Source: Adineta ricciae
Lineage: Eukaryota; Rotifera; Eurotatoria; Adinetida; Adinetidae
Reading direction: 5' to 3'
Assembly: GCA_905250025.1 (NCBI GenBank)
Contig: CAJNOJ010000003.1
Location: 1,033,032-1,097,031, forward strand
DNA length: 64,000 bases
A program made the translations under genes and the position numbers. A model generated the notes under the pieces. The model did not search any database. It had not been told where the DNA came from and worked only from the letters and a program-made list of their open reading frames with translations. Positions 35,324 through 48,284 of this stretch are shown one piece after another. Position 1 is the first letter of the stretch; each line of letters begins with the position of its first letter.

Positions 35324-36350
35324 TTGTCTACCACTTTGCTTAGGTTTGTTTTTTCTTGAAGAAGAAGAAGTTAGAATTCAATTCATCGGTCGGTTTTCTT
35401 TTCACTCCGAAGTAAAACAAATACTTGGTGTCAATTACACATTTGTCGAGCGAAACATCCTTTTCTATCAGACATTTCTTCGTCTTCGTTTTTGTTTTAA
35501 GGACTAGAATACGTGTATGTTACGCCTACTGAGAAGAAAGATATGAAGAAAGAAGCAAGAGTTGATAATTGGCATGAAATGCGAATACGCATATGATGTT
35601 TAGAACTGTTGTTCTTTTTACTGTGTGGACTGGAAATACATTACATTCGAGATACGCTAGAAAGAAAGAGGTAATTGAAGTGTCTTTGAATGATATCTGC
35701 CAGTAACATCACATAATGACGTCAGACAAACGATATCAAGAGAAAAAGACAAGATCCTAAAGTTAGTGTAAGCGATCTCTTAATGTTTCTGACGTTTTTC
35801 AACACTTCGAACTGTCATATCAACTTGTCGGTTGGATGGAAAACAAGTATCTTATCAACATCATCGTTGCAGATAACTTGTTGACACAGAAGCAAGAGAA
35901 GAATCACTTTTGTTGCCATTGATGCGTATCGAACCATTGATTGGATATGCTTTACTTGAAACAGACAGTTTATTTGTTTTCTTTTATAATTCAATCGCTC
36001 GCTTTTTTTCTTGGTGCATTTCTTATTCTATGTAGCATTGTATTTAATGAATTTTTGCAAGTTCTCCCCAGCTTAAGAAAGAGAACGAAGGGAAATAAAT
36101 ACGACTAGTAGTTCTCTTTTTTTTCTTCTTCTAAACATATATTTGTCTCTCGATACGCAAAGAAGAAAGATGAACGTTGTGAATAGTATATTCTACATGG
36201 TAAATAGACACCGAAACAAACGGAATAAATTCTCATGAGAACGTTTTCTCCATACTCGTCGATCTCTTTGATATTTGATGCTAGTGCTCGAGACATATTT
36301 GACAAGATCACAAGCATATGTGAGCAGACGTCAAGACTAGTGCTAAAACT
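35324..36350. other. intergenic
   Basis: About 1 kb between divergent genes. Short frames only; nothing recognised. Confidence 0.5.
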
Positions 36351-37145
36351 ATGGAAAGTATATTGTCAATACAAGATGAAGTCTATCCATTAAGATGCCG
36401 ACGCCGAAAATCATCAGTATTTCTAATGAATGCAACTACTATGAAGAACAATGCCACGAATAAACTAGATTCGCCGCCGAGCTTCTATCAATATGTGAGA
36501 ACACTGCTAGTTCGACGGTTCGTTTACGTTCTTGGTGTGTTCAATCTTTTTCTTGCTGCAATTGCAATCGTTTGTGTTACACAAGCTGAAGTTCATCCGG
36601 AATATTTTTCACTCGTTTACATCGCGATTTGTATTTTCATATTTTACATGGGTACGATCATTTTCATCATTGTGTTACAAATCATTGAAACTTATCGTGA
36701 ACAATATGAGAAAACACATTCGTCAGCATCAGTAGAAATGTCTCTCTTGCCACCACCAATAAACATTCAATCAAATCCAATACTTATACAAAAACTACCG
36801 AAAACGCCGGATACTCACACGCGTTTATTGCGTAGTCAAACATTGCCTTCGACATTGAATACTAAACCACCATTATCAACAATTCCGTCATTGTCATCAA
36901 CGTTCAAAGCGTTCGAAGAAACACCATCCATCCGTTTAGACTTATTGTCTAGATATCAGCAAACTCTACCGAAAAGTTACCATTCATTCGGATCAACCGC
37001 TACTGATCAATTCTATCCGACATTTCGTAGTCTAACTAATAGTGAAACAACTCCTCGATCATCATCATTGATTAAGCCAATTCCATTTAGTTCTACGGGC
37101 GATAGTGATTCTCATCGATCAAGAGTGAAGTTTGTCGACTATTAG
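36351..37145 (+). CDS. two-helix membrane protein with Ser/Pro/Thr-rich tail, unknown
   Basis: Intronless, 264 aa. A basic N-terminus (CRRRKSS) precedes two hydrophobic helices at about residues 53-75 and 85-110, joined by a short loop, so both ends should face the cytoplasm. The remaining about 145 residues are low complexity, rich in Ser, Thr and Pro with scattered Lys/Arg. No conserved motif recognised. Its TAG stop overlaps the TAA stop of the opposite-strand gene by sharing bases 37143-37144. Function unknown. Confidence 0.6.
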   Translation: MESILSIQDEVYPLRCRRRKSSVFLMNATTMKNNATNKLDSPPSFYQYVRTLLVRRFVYVLGVFNLFLAAIAIVCVTQAEVHPEYFSLVYIAICIFIFYMGTIIFIIVLQIIETYREQYEKTHSSASVEMSLLPPPINIQSNPILIQKLPKTPDTHTRLLRSQTLPSTLNTKPPLSTIPSLSSTFKAFEETPSIRLDLLSRYQQTLPKSYHSFGSTATDQFYPTFRSLTNSETTPRSSSLIKPIPFSSTGDSDSHRSRVKFVDY

Positions 37146-37955
37146 TTTACATTCGAACTCGGAGAAAAATTATGTATAGCTGATGGCCGTTCATCAATGA
37201 TCGATTGTAAACGTGCCATTGTCAAACGAGTCGGATCTCCACGCCGTGCCGAAGACTTTCGATCTTTATCCACATATACTGTCATTGATTTTTGCGGAAC
37301 AGTTACTTGTTTATTAAAAGTTAATTCTTCTTGTTGTTTTTCTAGTTTAGCACGTCGTCGATCATTCATAATACTACAAATAATCAACGAGAGTAGTACT
37401 ATTCCACAGCTAATTAAAATATAAAGTAATCGAAGAAGTCGACGGTGGTGAGATATCGAATTCCGCGATGAACCATTGAGAATACATCCAGCAGATAGAT
37501 TCTTATATTCATGAGTAGAAATACCGATGTAGACATAATCAACTCGATACATATTGGAAAGAAAGAAGAATTTTCGAAATATTTCAGCGTGGATCGTCTC
37601 ACCATACAGGTAGAGTGTTTCACTAACTGTAAAAATTTGAGTAGATAAAATTGATTTACAGTGGATTTGTATTACCGAGAGGGAAATGTTCGTTTAAATG
37701 TTCTTCTCTTGGCCAGTCAGTAGTTCGATAAGTGTTGGAAAGCATTTTTTCATAAGACTTGAGTAATTCATCCCGATTCGAACAACGTTTTTCAGCGGCG
37801 AGTTGTAATGTTAAATGCATTTGAACAGGTTTCAGTCCAAGATTTACTCGTTCATAATTTATTTCATTGATTAAAGCATGTTCGTCTTTATTCTCGAATA
37901 TACACAACACGAACTCGATTTTTACAAAGAAAAAAATAAAAACAATGAGTAGCAT
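37142..37955 (-). CDS. type I single-pass membrane protein with CAP-like N-terminal segment
   Basis: Two exons: 37955-37676 and 37626-37142, phase kept, 254 aa. A signal peptide (LLIVFIFFFVKIEFVLC) is followed by ALINEINYERVNLGLKPVQ and LTLQLAAEKRC, which resembles the first helix of CAP/SCP domains, although the rest of that domain is not evident. A transmembrane helix (LLYILISCGIVLLSLIICSIM) near residue 165 separates this ectodomain from a basic cytoplasmic tail. The CAP assignment is weak; the type I topology is clear. The stop codon overlaps the facing gene, and the start lies 60 bp downstream of the LRRC9 stop on the same strand. Confidence 0.6.
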
Positions 37956-38015
37956 GCATAGGAAAGAGAACAGAAGAAAAAACTGTTTCGGAAAATAAGT
38001 TATCTACTTGGATAC

Positions 38016-41000
38016 TTATCGATCATTAGGTAAAAAACGCGCATTACCATTTTTACCATTGGAATTTCCGATATTGGCGGCTGCAGCACGAATCTGCATT
38101 TGTCGATGACGAACTAAACACGGAACAAGAGTGAACGAAGTCTAGACATTGTCTTTCCTACTTTGATCAATTAGATAGGAACTACCGTAACCATCGTTGA
38201 GCGCTAGTTGATTGATTCGCATAGGTTGTTGTTGTTGTTGTTGTGTTTGCTGAGGGTTTGAGCTCAAGAATCCAGGAAAATATTCGCTAACATTCCCAGT
38301 TGATGCACCCTGTTGCTAGAAAATTGAAATAGGAGAAAAATGTCAATGTCATTCCAGATAATTTTATTCAAATATTCGATTCTGCGGAAAGATTGCGCTT
38401 CTGTCAAACAGAAATCTGTTCGTTGGATAGACTAACTTGTTTTTAGACACTAGTGAATGTCTTTTCATACTCACTGCTGATTCGGTGTAGTAAATTTCAG
38501 CTCGGAATCGTTCGTCTTCGGTAATTAATTGCTCATCAAGTATCTGTACTTGAGGTAATTTGTGCGTCACGAAAAATCGATAAGAAGATTTGCGCGACAC
38601 CTGAAATGAAACATTGTCAGTAATTTTCCGAGAAGAATTCTCCTTTACCGGATTGTTAGTCAAAGATAATTCGTTGAGACACACAAGTAAGCTGAGTTTT
38701 TCGATTTCCTGTGTTTCCTGTCAATGAAAAATTGATTTGATGAGTGACTTTCAACGGTAAATAAGTTTGATACTTACTGTAACCTTATTTGAACCCAAAA
38801 AGAGCTTTTCTAATTTCATCATACGATCAAAAAATGTTAATTCTCGAATGCGATTTTCTTCTAAATGTAATTCCACTAGATTGGTTTGAAAGTAGAATGA
38901 CGTCTCCGTTATCAATCGAATCTTATTCTTATCCAATACTAATTCCCGTAAATGACGCAAGGCTTCTAAACCTTCGACTTTTGTTATTTCATTTCCTATA
39001 GAAGAATATATCAATAACCAGATGAGTCGAATTCACGGACAAATGCTTACCTTGAAGAAACAACGATCGCAAAGATGGAATTTTATTCAATTGGAGTGCA
39101 ATTAGATCGGAGATGTTGTTATACCTACGAAGAAAATGAGCCATGAGAAGAAGCCAAGTTAGTTATTTAATAGGAACACATACGCTAGATGGAGAACCTC
39201 GAGATTTTCCAGCACAACACGATTATCCACATTTTCGGGGATGGGTTTTCCACGATGATCAAGTCGAGGTTTGGTTGGACGTGGAAGAATACTTTCCACG
39301 CGATTATAATTCAAACAGAGTACCTGAAAACATCGAATTGACTACCGAAACGAATTGACTCGGATCAGAAATAACCTTTAGATTCGGTAGATGAATAAGG
39401 CCTGAGAAGCTAGTCAATTGATTGTGTTCAAGATTGACACATTTCAATGCAGGAAATTGTGCATTCAGTTCGACACCACGGATTGAACTTTGGGGTAATT
39501 CAAGATGTTTGATATCTGTCAAAGATGCGCTGATCGTCTCATTTACGTATGAGCAAAGTCTTTACCTGAAAAATTGCTATTTCCAAGTTTTTCCACAATA
39601 AAATCTGCAGTTAGTTTGCCTCCAAATGTTTCTCGAGCTTCGCCACTTTCTAAACAATCGATCTAATCTTCACATGGCAAATCATCAATTCTTCTTACCT
39701 TGAATTTCCACCGCAAAACCATCAAATGCTCTCAATGATTTCAAATGATAGATAATGAACAAACGATATTTATCCGCCTCATGACAAATCGGATTGCCCC
39801 AAAGATCCAAGATGAGTAAATTCGATAATGACTAAAATTTTCCATAGAAAATATCCGAACATTGACGAAAAGACGAACTGAACTTACTTTCAAATGGAAT
39901 ATATCTCGAATGTTCTTGATTAGATTATTTCCAGCATACAATTCGATCAACGTCGAACATCCGTTTAGTTTTGCTAGACTGTGCAATCGATTATGATCGA
40001 GAGCTAGGTATGACAATCGAGGAAGATTACTAATCACTTGTCCTTCGATGTCAGCGATGTCATTCTTAGAAACATTTAATCGACTTAAACTCAAGAGATT
40101 GTCGATACCATCAATAACTTTCAAAAAATTGTTTTCAATCGATAATTCTTCCAATTTAACGAGATTGTCCAATCCCTGAAAGCAGTTCAAACTTAGTGAG
40201 TCATTTCTCATTCAATGAATAATTATACTTGAATTTTTGTTAAACAGTTATTGTCAAATGACGCCCAACGCAAACAGATCATGTTGCTAAGATCCGGTAA
40301 TTGAGTCAGATAAACATCGTTCAAACATAAGCTGGTCACTTTGGACATCCAATAAATATCATCAATTTTCGGTTGATGGATGCCGAGAGGATCATTTGTA
40401 TATATATCATAGTATTTCGCAATGAAATAACTACGTAAATCTCGCGGACGAAAAGGATAAATTCGGCTGTGAAGAATGAAATTTTCCTATAGTAAAGATA
40501 AACGGAGTTTAGTACTAACGGAGTTTATTGATATTTTAACTTACAAGAGAGCATGATACATCCGTTTGACATTCTTGTGCGTCTTCTCGTTCGCTAGGGC
40601 TTACGTTCATACCATCAAGTGTTAATAAATTAGGTAATAATGCCAACGAACGAGGACGATAGGTTTCCGGCTAAGGTAATATAAGCGAACGTTGTCGAAA
40701 AGATTCGAATTACCTTTCTTACTTTATCAAATGGATTCCCACGTAGATCAAGATGTTTGACATTTGGGCAGTAACGTTTTACTGTCAATACTTCATCTAG
40801 TGATTTCTTGAGGAAATTGTTCGTTGCAATTAAATAGATTAGTTTCGTTAAGCCTTTCATTCCATCGAATGTTACTAATTTGTTATAGCTTAAATCAATT
40901 GATTCTAATGAATAAAAGTAACATAATTCGTCCAATTTGACGAGTTCGTTGAATGCTAAGTTAATAGAACGGAGATTTTTCAAGTTCGATAGGAATTTTA

Positions 41001-44000
41001 TTGAATGCAGGTTACAGCAAGCAAGATTTAGTTCGACTATGTTTGCTAAATTCTTCTCGTGAGTGATTTCTAATAAGATTTCTTCATTCAACTCATCTCT
41101 AGAAGGAAATTTGACTTAGAAACAAACGAAATGCAAAAGATTTACGAACATTTTCAATGACAAATCTTCATCTTTCGATGGAAGAATAGAATTATCATGA
41201 TGAACTTCTTCATTATAGTTGGTTATTGTTAATTCATCCAGTTTTCCAAGTTTAATCCGACTAAGTTGATCACTGAGCGTATTGTTCGCTACCTAAGATC
41301 AACGAAAGCGAAATTCGACGTAACCAGATAAGGATGAATGTCATACGGAGAATAGATATTCATATTCAATTATATATTCAGCATAGGCATGAAGTGGATC
41401 GAAGACAAACCATTGCTGTTGTAGGCCACCGCAATCGCAGTGTTCTTAGGATAAGGAAAAAGGTGAATTCGAAGATTCGAGACTTTCTATGCATTTTTTA
41501 CCAGTTTTCGAAGATGTACGCTCCGGAAAGGTTACGTGACGGGTGACACTGGCTTGAATAGGAAAGTTTTTAGATGATATACTAAATATGTACGAGAGAA
41601 ATTCAAACAATATTCATCACCGACAATCGAACCTTGAATCTGCTTGATACTCAGGAAATGGCAATCTGTAAAGATATAAAATATTCCTTGATTTATGTAG
41701 TTTGCATATAAAAACAACTAACTCCTTTTTTGGTAATGTTGTTGATGAGCCAATGTACACTTTCGCCAAAAGAACACTACCTTTTAAGTTTAGGAGACAG
41801 TTGAAGAGTCTTTGTCAACGAATCAAATAGATTACCAAAACGATATTTATCTCGATTGTGGAAGCCTGCTTGTTCAATACGAAGATAATCACTGACAGCA
41901 AGCGAATTCGAGAATGGAATGGCTTCTTCTTGACCCATTGCCTAATGAAGGTCTTCATAGATTTCAAGTACACAATATAAACTAGCAAACTTTATATAAT
42001 TCAACATTGGGAAAGCCATGTTCAGATATCGATTCGATTGTTGTGAATTGATGCATATGATTGTTCTGATCGTGTCGCGATGGTTGACTAGTATAGAATA
42101 AGTATTCTAATTTCGATTGAATCGATTTTGTTCTAGTGGGAAATACAAAGAACATTTTCCGAAAGAGTCGATTCGTTATCATTTACTTGATTGAATCCTC
42201 TTCCTCTTCGAGAGTGTAATCCAAATTATGATCGAATTGTAACTTTTTCGGTCGATTGAACAATCGTGTGATCCGATGAATCTTAATACCAGTTATATTA
42301 TATCGATTGTAAATCGACGAACAAAAACGTGAGAGTAGAAGATCTTTTGTAGCGTTGTACCTAATGGAGAGCGAGAATTGACGGGTGTTCGAAAAGATTC
42401 ATTTGCCTTACCAAACATCATTAACGGTGCCTTCTTCAAATCGAATATTTCCTCCACTGATTAATTCTAATTGAATACGCGATGCAAGTTGAGCTTTTTG
42501 TTGTAGTAAAATAAAATGAGCAGTTTCATATTGAGCAGTAAGACTAGAATGGAAGAACGTGCCGAATGTTTATCTCATTAATCGTCTTGAAAATCTTACG
42601 TATTTAGAATGTTTTGCCAAGCAACTACTCGTTGTCGAAGGATATCAATTTGTTTTTCGATTTTTTCCTTTTTATTCTACGAGAGAAGAAAATCGAAGCC
42701 GATTCTGTTCGGTTAAAAGTCGTTTCACTTACATCACCACCTGTTCGTATCCGTTGATATTTTTCCGGTAGATGTAATTCTTGTTTTAATTGTTGAAGAC
42801 TTCTAATCAATGAACGGATATGTTCTTCCGGTATATGTTCATTCCTTTTTCGTAATTGTTTTAATCGAGTCTCGAATTCATCATATTCACGTTCTAATGT
42901 CTTCGATTTCATGTGATACCACATCTTTTTCTTTGTCACGGTTGCCTGAAATATCCAAAATGACCTTTCAACAAAGGCAAATCCTTATCTCTTACTTCAG
43001 CCTGTTCAGCAACTTGTCGGGTCGATATATGCACCCCATCAATATACTCAAGATGTGGTAAATGGTATAAGATATGAACATGATAATTCGCCATGGACGC
43101 CACGGGACTTTTTCCGCCATACACAGGATCACTGAATGCAATGTTACGTAGTTTTGGTAATGCGGTCAATAAAGTAATATCCTAGAATAGACAAGACTCG
43201 TTGGTATGTTCGTTCGTGCAAAATATGTACTTGAAAGGAACTGATTTTGTTATCAGCAAGGTTTAGCACTTCGAGTTCGGTATTTTCTGCAAGAGACATG
43301 CCTTGAGAAAAGAAAAACTTCGTTGATAATACACGAAAATATGAGAGACAAACCGATGTATTTGATTTGATTCGAGGCAAGGTTAAGATCTTTGAGATGT
43401 TTTGCACTGGCTAATCCCTGATGTGATAATCACAACAATCGCGAACAAGAAAAGCAAAACAAAATGAATACTTCAATTTTTGTAATCAAATTTTCATTGA
43501 GCCACAGGTGTTCGAGTTGTTGTAATCCATTAAGATGTTCGATCGTTGTTATTGCGTTGGCGTACAAATATAAACGCTGCAAACGACTACATCGGCTAAG
43601 ACCTTCAATTCTCTAAAAGTACAAAATTCATTCGACAACATTACCGAATATTTCATATTTACTAAAAGGAAATAACAATGACGGTGTTTTTTTTAAGTAG
43701 TAAGTCCTTCAAAGGTATATGTTTAATCAGTTTCTTGCTTGTACTATTTACACTGAATCCAGTAGCCTTTACACTCATGAGTCACAGCTTCAATATACTT
43801 CGTTCTATGCAAGAAATGTCTGACTGTATGTCCTTATACTGTAAGTTTTTCTCTTATTTTCTCTCCGATGGCATATTTTGAAGGAAGTCTATATAAGTAT
43901 TTAGAATTTTTCTCTTTCATTAACTGGATACTTGAAGTTAATCCGCTTGCGAACATTTCGGTAATCCAAAACAAGGTAGGTACGCACTGTTAGTTTACAT

Positions 44001-44361
44001 TCTGTAATCCATAGTTCTCGTAGATTGACGCACGTATCTAAGCCTTCGATATGTTCAATATTTTGATTAACAATGACGAGTTTGAATAGGTTCGGAAATG
44101 GTTGCAGACTTATAAGACGAGGTAGACCAGAAAAAAACATTTCAAGTATTTGTATATTTGAGTCAATTCCACTATTACGCTGTAATGCATTGTAATTGAT
44201 TCCATTCGATTCACACTAAAAACAGAGGAAAAACAAATATGAATATAATAAAAGTAGACATTCTCCTAGATTGATTATAGTCAACAGACACGCACAGTTA
44301 ACTTTTGACTAGGAATACTTACTATATCTTTGAGTATATTTTCGTCTTCGACAGATTTCAT
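38016..44361 (-). CDS. LRRC9: LRRC9-like leucine-rich repeat protein
   Basis: Long multi-exon gene with many short introns. Exon 1 is 44361-44323 (MKSVEDENILKDI), exon 2 starts at 44215, and the last codons end at 38018 with FLPNDR. Exon 2 carries LEMFFSGLPRLISLQPFPNL and LRELWITECKL, the characteristic opening of vertebrate LRRC9. Downstream come several groups of 22-residue LRRs, e.g. RLYLYANAITTIEHL, LEHLWLNENLI (about 43480-43620), LNLADNKISSF (about 43250), ILLEITHEKN onward (40630-41091), LEELSIENNFLKVIDGI (about 40100) and LVELHLEENRIREL (about 38850). Charged helical spacers separate the groups (about 42625-42900). The C-terminus is Gln/Asn rich. In animals LRRC9 tracks with motile cilia (established association; function poorly known). 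I did not resolve every exon, so total length is not given. Confidence 0.85.
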
Positions 44362-45058
44362 TTCTGTTTAAATGTTTTGTCTCACATGGGTTTGCATTTA
44401 ACTATGTAAATGAACTTTCTTTTTCTTTCTTCTCTTCTCTTCTCTTTCGTACACACACGCTCACGATCCATCTAATGATTTTTCTTACGTTGTGTTGCCT
44501 GGTGACAACGAGATTGACTTCGTCGATATAACATTTATGCACTTTAATAAACAGTGGTTTCAAGCAAAAATCATTGAAATAAACATAATTGAGAAACCTA
44601 TTCTTTAATTTAATTTTTAAAATGAAAACTATTTCCTATTGGTCAATTCCATCACCTTTCATTCGATCGACGCGCTCGCTGTGTCTCTTTTGCGCTGTGC
44701 TCTTCTTTGGCACTTCACAGGTGAATAACTCTTCGAATGGTGCTGTACATAGTTCTTCAACGCCCATTGGCTTCCTAAACCAAATCGATCCGACTCTATT
44801 CTACGAACAGCACGATTCCGCGTAAAAATGTTCTTAACGGTTCACGATGTAAGATAAAAACAAAACCAAAATAAATCGAGTGCTTAAAGTGCAGCAAGAA
44901 ATATAAATGGAAAGGAAAAGATACACTTTCTCATCGTGTATTTATCTATTTCACCATGCGTTTATGTTTTCAATACGATACAAAGGACAATTGCGTACGG
45001 TGTAAGAGAGAGGAAAGATTAATTCAATTCGAGTGTAACCAACAAAACGTTCGCTTCG
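44362..45058. other. intergenic, possible small secreted ORF at 44622-44825
   Basis: About 0.7 kb between divergent genes. A plus-strand frame (67 codons from the Met at 44622) has a hydrophobic stretch (SLCLFCAVLFFGTSQ) followed by a Ser/Asn-rich tail and could be a tiny secreted protein, but has no recognised relative. The divergent layout suggests promoters for LRRC9 and the transporter lie here. Confidence 0.3.
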
Positions 45059-48000
45059 ATGTACTTAGACATGCCCGGTGAATCGGATGCTGATCGTGAC
45101 ATATCTCATTCAAATCTCCACGATGAAAATCATCACATCGTTGTTGATCGACCGGTGATTACACAGAAATCATTTGATAAAGTATTTATCCCAACAGCAT
45201 ACGAAGACCGAACACCAATTGTACTTGTTGGACAAATACAATCTTATTTCAAAAGGAAATGTATACCTTCGAAACAATGTGGCAAATCATATTTGAAAGT
45301 ACTCTTTCCTTTTTTGTCGTGGTTGAAAATCTACGAATTGGCTTGGTTACCGAACGATCTAGTGTCGGGACTTACGGTATGAAGTAATCATGTATTCTGA
45401 AATAAAGATCACCTCAGTTTGTTTGTTAAGGTTGCAATTATGCAGATTCCACAAGGTATGGCGTACGCTCTACTGGCTCGTTTACCAGCAATTATGGGTA
45501 AGAAATTATATGTACAAAAAGACAATATGTTTTTTGTACCATGCAGGTTTATATGTCTCGTTTTTTCCGGCGTTGATCTATGCTGTTTTTGGTACGTCGA
45601 GACATTTATCTATGGGTTAATATCTTACTTTTTAATATTGATCAACGACAATAATTTGTTCGTAATTCAGGTGCCATTGCAGTCATCAGCTTGATGACAG
45701 GTAATGTCGTCGATCGTTTCAACGCAGAAAGAGTCTCAGCTACCCTTGAATCAAGTATTGCAAATAGTACAGCGAATGATGGATCACTTGACCCAGAGTA
45801 TGCCATTACCATTGCAACCACGTTGGCTCTGACAGTCGGAATCATACATGTAATCAATAATATTTCACGAGACGGGCGATATATTCTATTTTGTTTTTAA
45901 GTTCATCTTGTGTTTTTTTCGCCTTGGTTTTGTTACATCGTTTCTTTCCGATACATTTATCAGTGGTTATACAACTGGGACGGCCGTCTTGGTTTTCACA
46001 TCTCAGGTTCCTGATATCTTGGGTTTAACCTTGAAGCGGCGTGTTGGTCCACTAAATATTGTCTACGTAAAACGAATTCTTTCTTTCCAGAAACATCGTC
46101 TCTTGTTTTTGTTTTTCTTAGACATATATTGAAATATTTAGCAGTTTAAAGAAAACGAATATCGCTACTTTAGTCATATCAGTATGTGCAATAGTGACAT
46201 TGATTGTTGTGAAAGAATACCTCGAGCCGTTTTATAAAAAACAGCTGAAAAAAATCAAACTATTTCGAACAGTACAAATACCCATTCCGATCGAATTAAT
46301 TGTGGTATGTAATCTAAAAATAATACGTACTTCAACGTTTTATTCGTTCTTTTCTTTTAGATTATTATCGGCACAGTAGTATCGTATGCTTTTGACTTGA
46401 ATGGTCGGTATAAAGTAAAGATTGTCAACACAATCGGTCGTGGGTAAGTCAAATTGAAGAATTAGTGAAACTCATTTACTACATTGATTTCTAATTAGAT
46501 TTCGCAAACCACAAGTTCCAGCATTAGTACTCATGCCCAGTTTAATCAAAGATGCACTTATTATTGCTGTTGTTTCGTTTGCTATTTGCATGTCATTAGC
46601 AAAAATATACGCGAAAAAGTTTAAATATGCAGTCAATTCGAATCAAGAATTAGCCGCATATGGTCTATGCAATGTAAGTTAGAAGATGTCAATCGATACA
46701 ATGGTTTTCCTTTTGCAAATAGGTAATCGGCTCATTTTTTGGATCATTCGCAAGTGCAGCTTCTTTATCTCGAACAAGTGTCTATGTGAATACCGGTGGT
46801 CGAACTCAAGTAAAACGACGTTACTCACTGTTGATTCAATTTATTTTGAACTTTATATAGGCAGCTGCTTTGATTTCCTGTGCATTTCTACTTGTGATTA
46901 TCTTACAAATAGGATCATTGTTTGAATCTCTACCAAAGGTAATTGATTATTGAACATGAATGAACCACGCACGACGATTCTCTTAGGCTTGCTTAGCGTC
47001 GATTATTATCGTTGCATTGAAAGGTTTATTTTTGCAAATGAAAGATATCTGTACAATTGGTCATGTCACCAAATTAGAAGCGGTAAATCAAAACGAAAGA
47101 AAAGTACCTCATTAATTGAAGTGTGTTCATTTTAGATTGTTTGGATTATTACATTCCTTAGTACCGTTATACTTGATGTCGATTATGGACTTATCCTTGG
47201 CATTATAGTATCACTTATTGTTGTCATACTTCGGCAGTTTCGGTTCGTTGCTTGTGTCCTTACATGAATTTTCTTTCATTCTCCGAAATTTTAGACCGCG
47301 GACAACGATTCTTGGTCAATACGAACGGAGTGAAATATACAAAACTGCAAAACGTTTTAGCAATGTAAATCTTTCTTGACGTCGATTTGTTACCAAACTA
47401 AAATACTTTTCTTTCAGGTTCATGAAATTCCCTATATTAAAATTTTCCGTTTTGAATCACCGATTATCTACTTCAATGCCGACTATTTCCGTGAAAGTCT
47501 GCTAGATGCTGTTGGTATTGATTTAAAAACAGGACAACATCGAACAGTTCATCCGAAACAGTTCAATCCCGTTTGTTCGATCGCAACGTGTATCATCATT
47601 GATTGTTCGTCAATCAGTCAATTGGATTACAGTGGTGGAAAGATCTTTCTCCAAACATTGAAAGAACTGAATGATTGTAAATACAAAATCTATTTATGCA
47701 ATCTACGGTGTAGGCTATTCATAAACAAAACGAACCAACAAATACTTAAAAAAATATCGTTTCAGATTATAATTATGACGTTTTAGAAAAACTTGAAATG
47801 AATCAAGTTTGTTCGGTGAAAGTTGTAGCTACTGTTCATGATGCTGTTCATGATATACAAGATGATTTGATGGAAAATAATGACCAGGTATGAATTGAAT
47901 TGTCTTTCCACTTTCTTTTCTACAAGTTTGGAAGAACACTTTAGTTTCCTTTACTCGATGACCAAGTCTAATCGAAGTAATGTTTGATGTCACTACTCAC

Positions 48001-48145
48001 CGACTTATTGTTTTTCACGAAACTCTCACATTGAATTAACACTTCCAATTGCTAATTCGAATATAATCTAATTGATTTTTCGATTATTTAGGCATACAAT
48101 CACGAAAATCAAGCTTCGTCAATCACGGTAAAGCAATTTGTGTAA
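45059..48145 (+). CDS. SLC26-family anion transporter with STAS domain
   Basis: Sixteen exons: 45059-45376, 45431-45497, 45547-45615, 45671-45849, 45902-46066, 46122-46304, 46361-46443, 46499-46673, 46723-46809, 46861-46938, 46987-47082, 47136-47242, 47295-47364, 47418-47676, 47766-47887 and 48092-48145. Phase is kept throughout, giving 703 aa. SLC26 proteins exchange sulfate, chloride, bicarbonate, iodide or oxalate at the plasma membrane. Signatures: LPNDLVSGLTVAIMQIPQGMAYALLA, LYVSFFPALIYAVFGTSRHLSMG, SGYTTGTAVLVFTSQ, and SFFGSFASAASLSRTSVYVNTGGRTQ. The STAS domain (residues about 490-650) has IPYIKIFRFESPIIYFN and the DCSSISQLDYSG phosphate-site-like loop, and a short variable insert. Substrate cannot be predicted. 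Its stop lies about 140 bp before ribophorin I. Confidence 0.93.
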
Positions 48146-48207
48146 TGGAACAAAACTCATCCGTTTTTTTATACATAGAATCGAATGTTAATGATTCGAT
48201 TTTAGCG

Positions 48208-48229
48208 TGTGTGTGTGTGTGTGTGTGTT
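48208..48229. repeat. (GT)n microsatellite
   Basis: About 11 GT dinucleotides between the transporter stop and the ribophorin I start, i.e. in the promoter-sized gap. Confidence 0.85.
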
Positions 48230-48284
48230 TTTGATTGTTTAGTTTCGATCAAAATAAATGAAATCAATTTGTATTTTTTAGATA

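Noticed and set aside
39143-39358. 71-codon plus-strand frame inside LRRC9
   Set aside because: Antisense shadow of an LRRC9 exon, which reads RPTKPRLDHRGKPIPENVDN on the minus strand.
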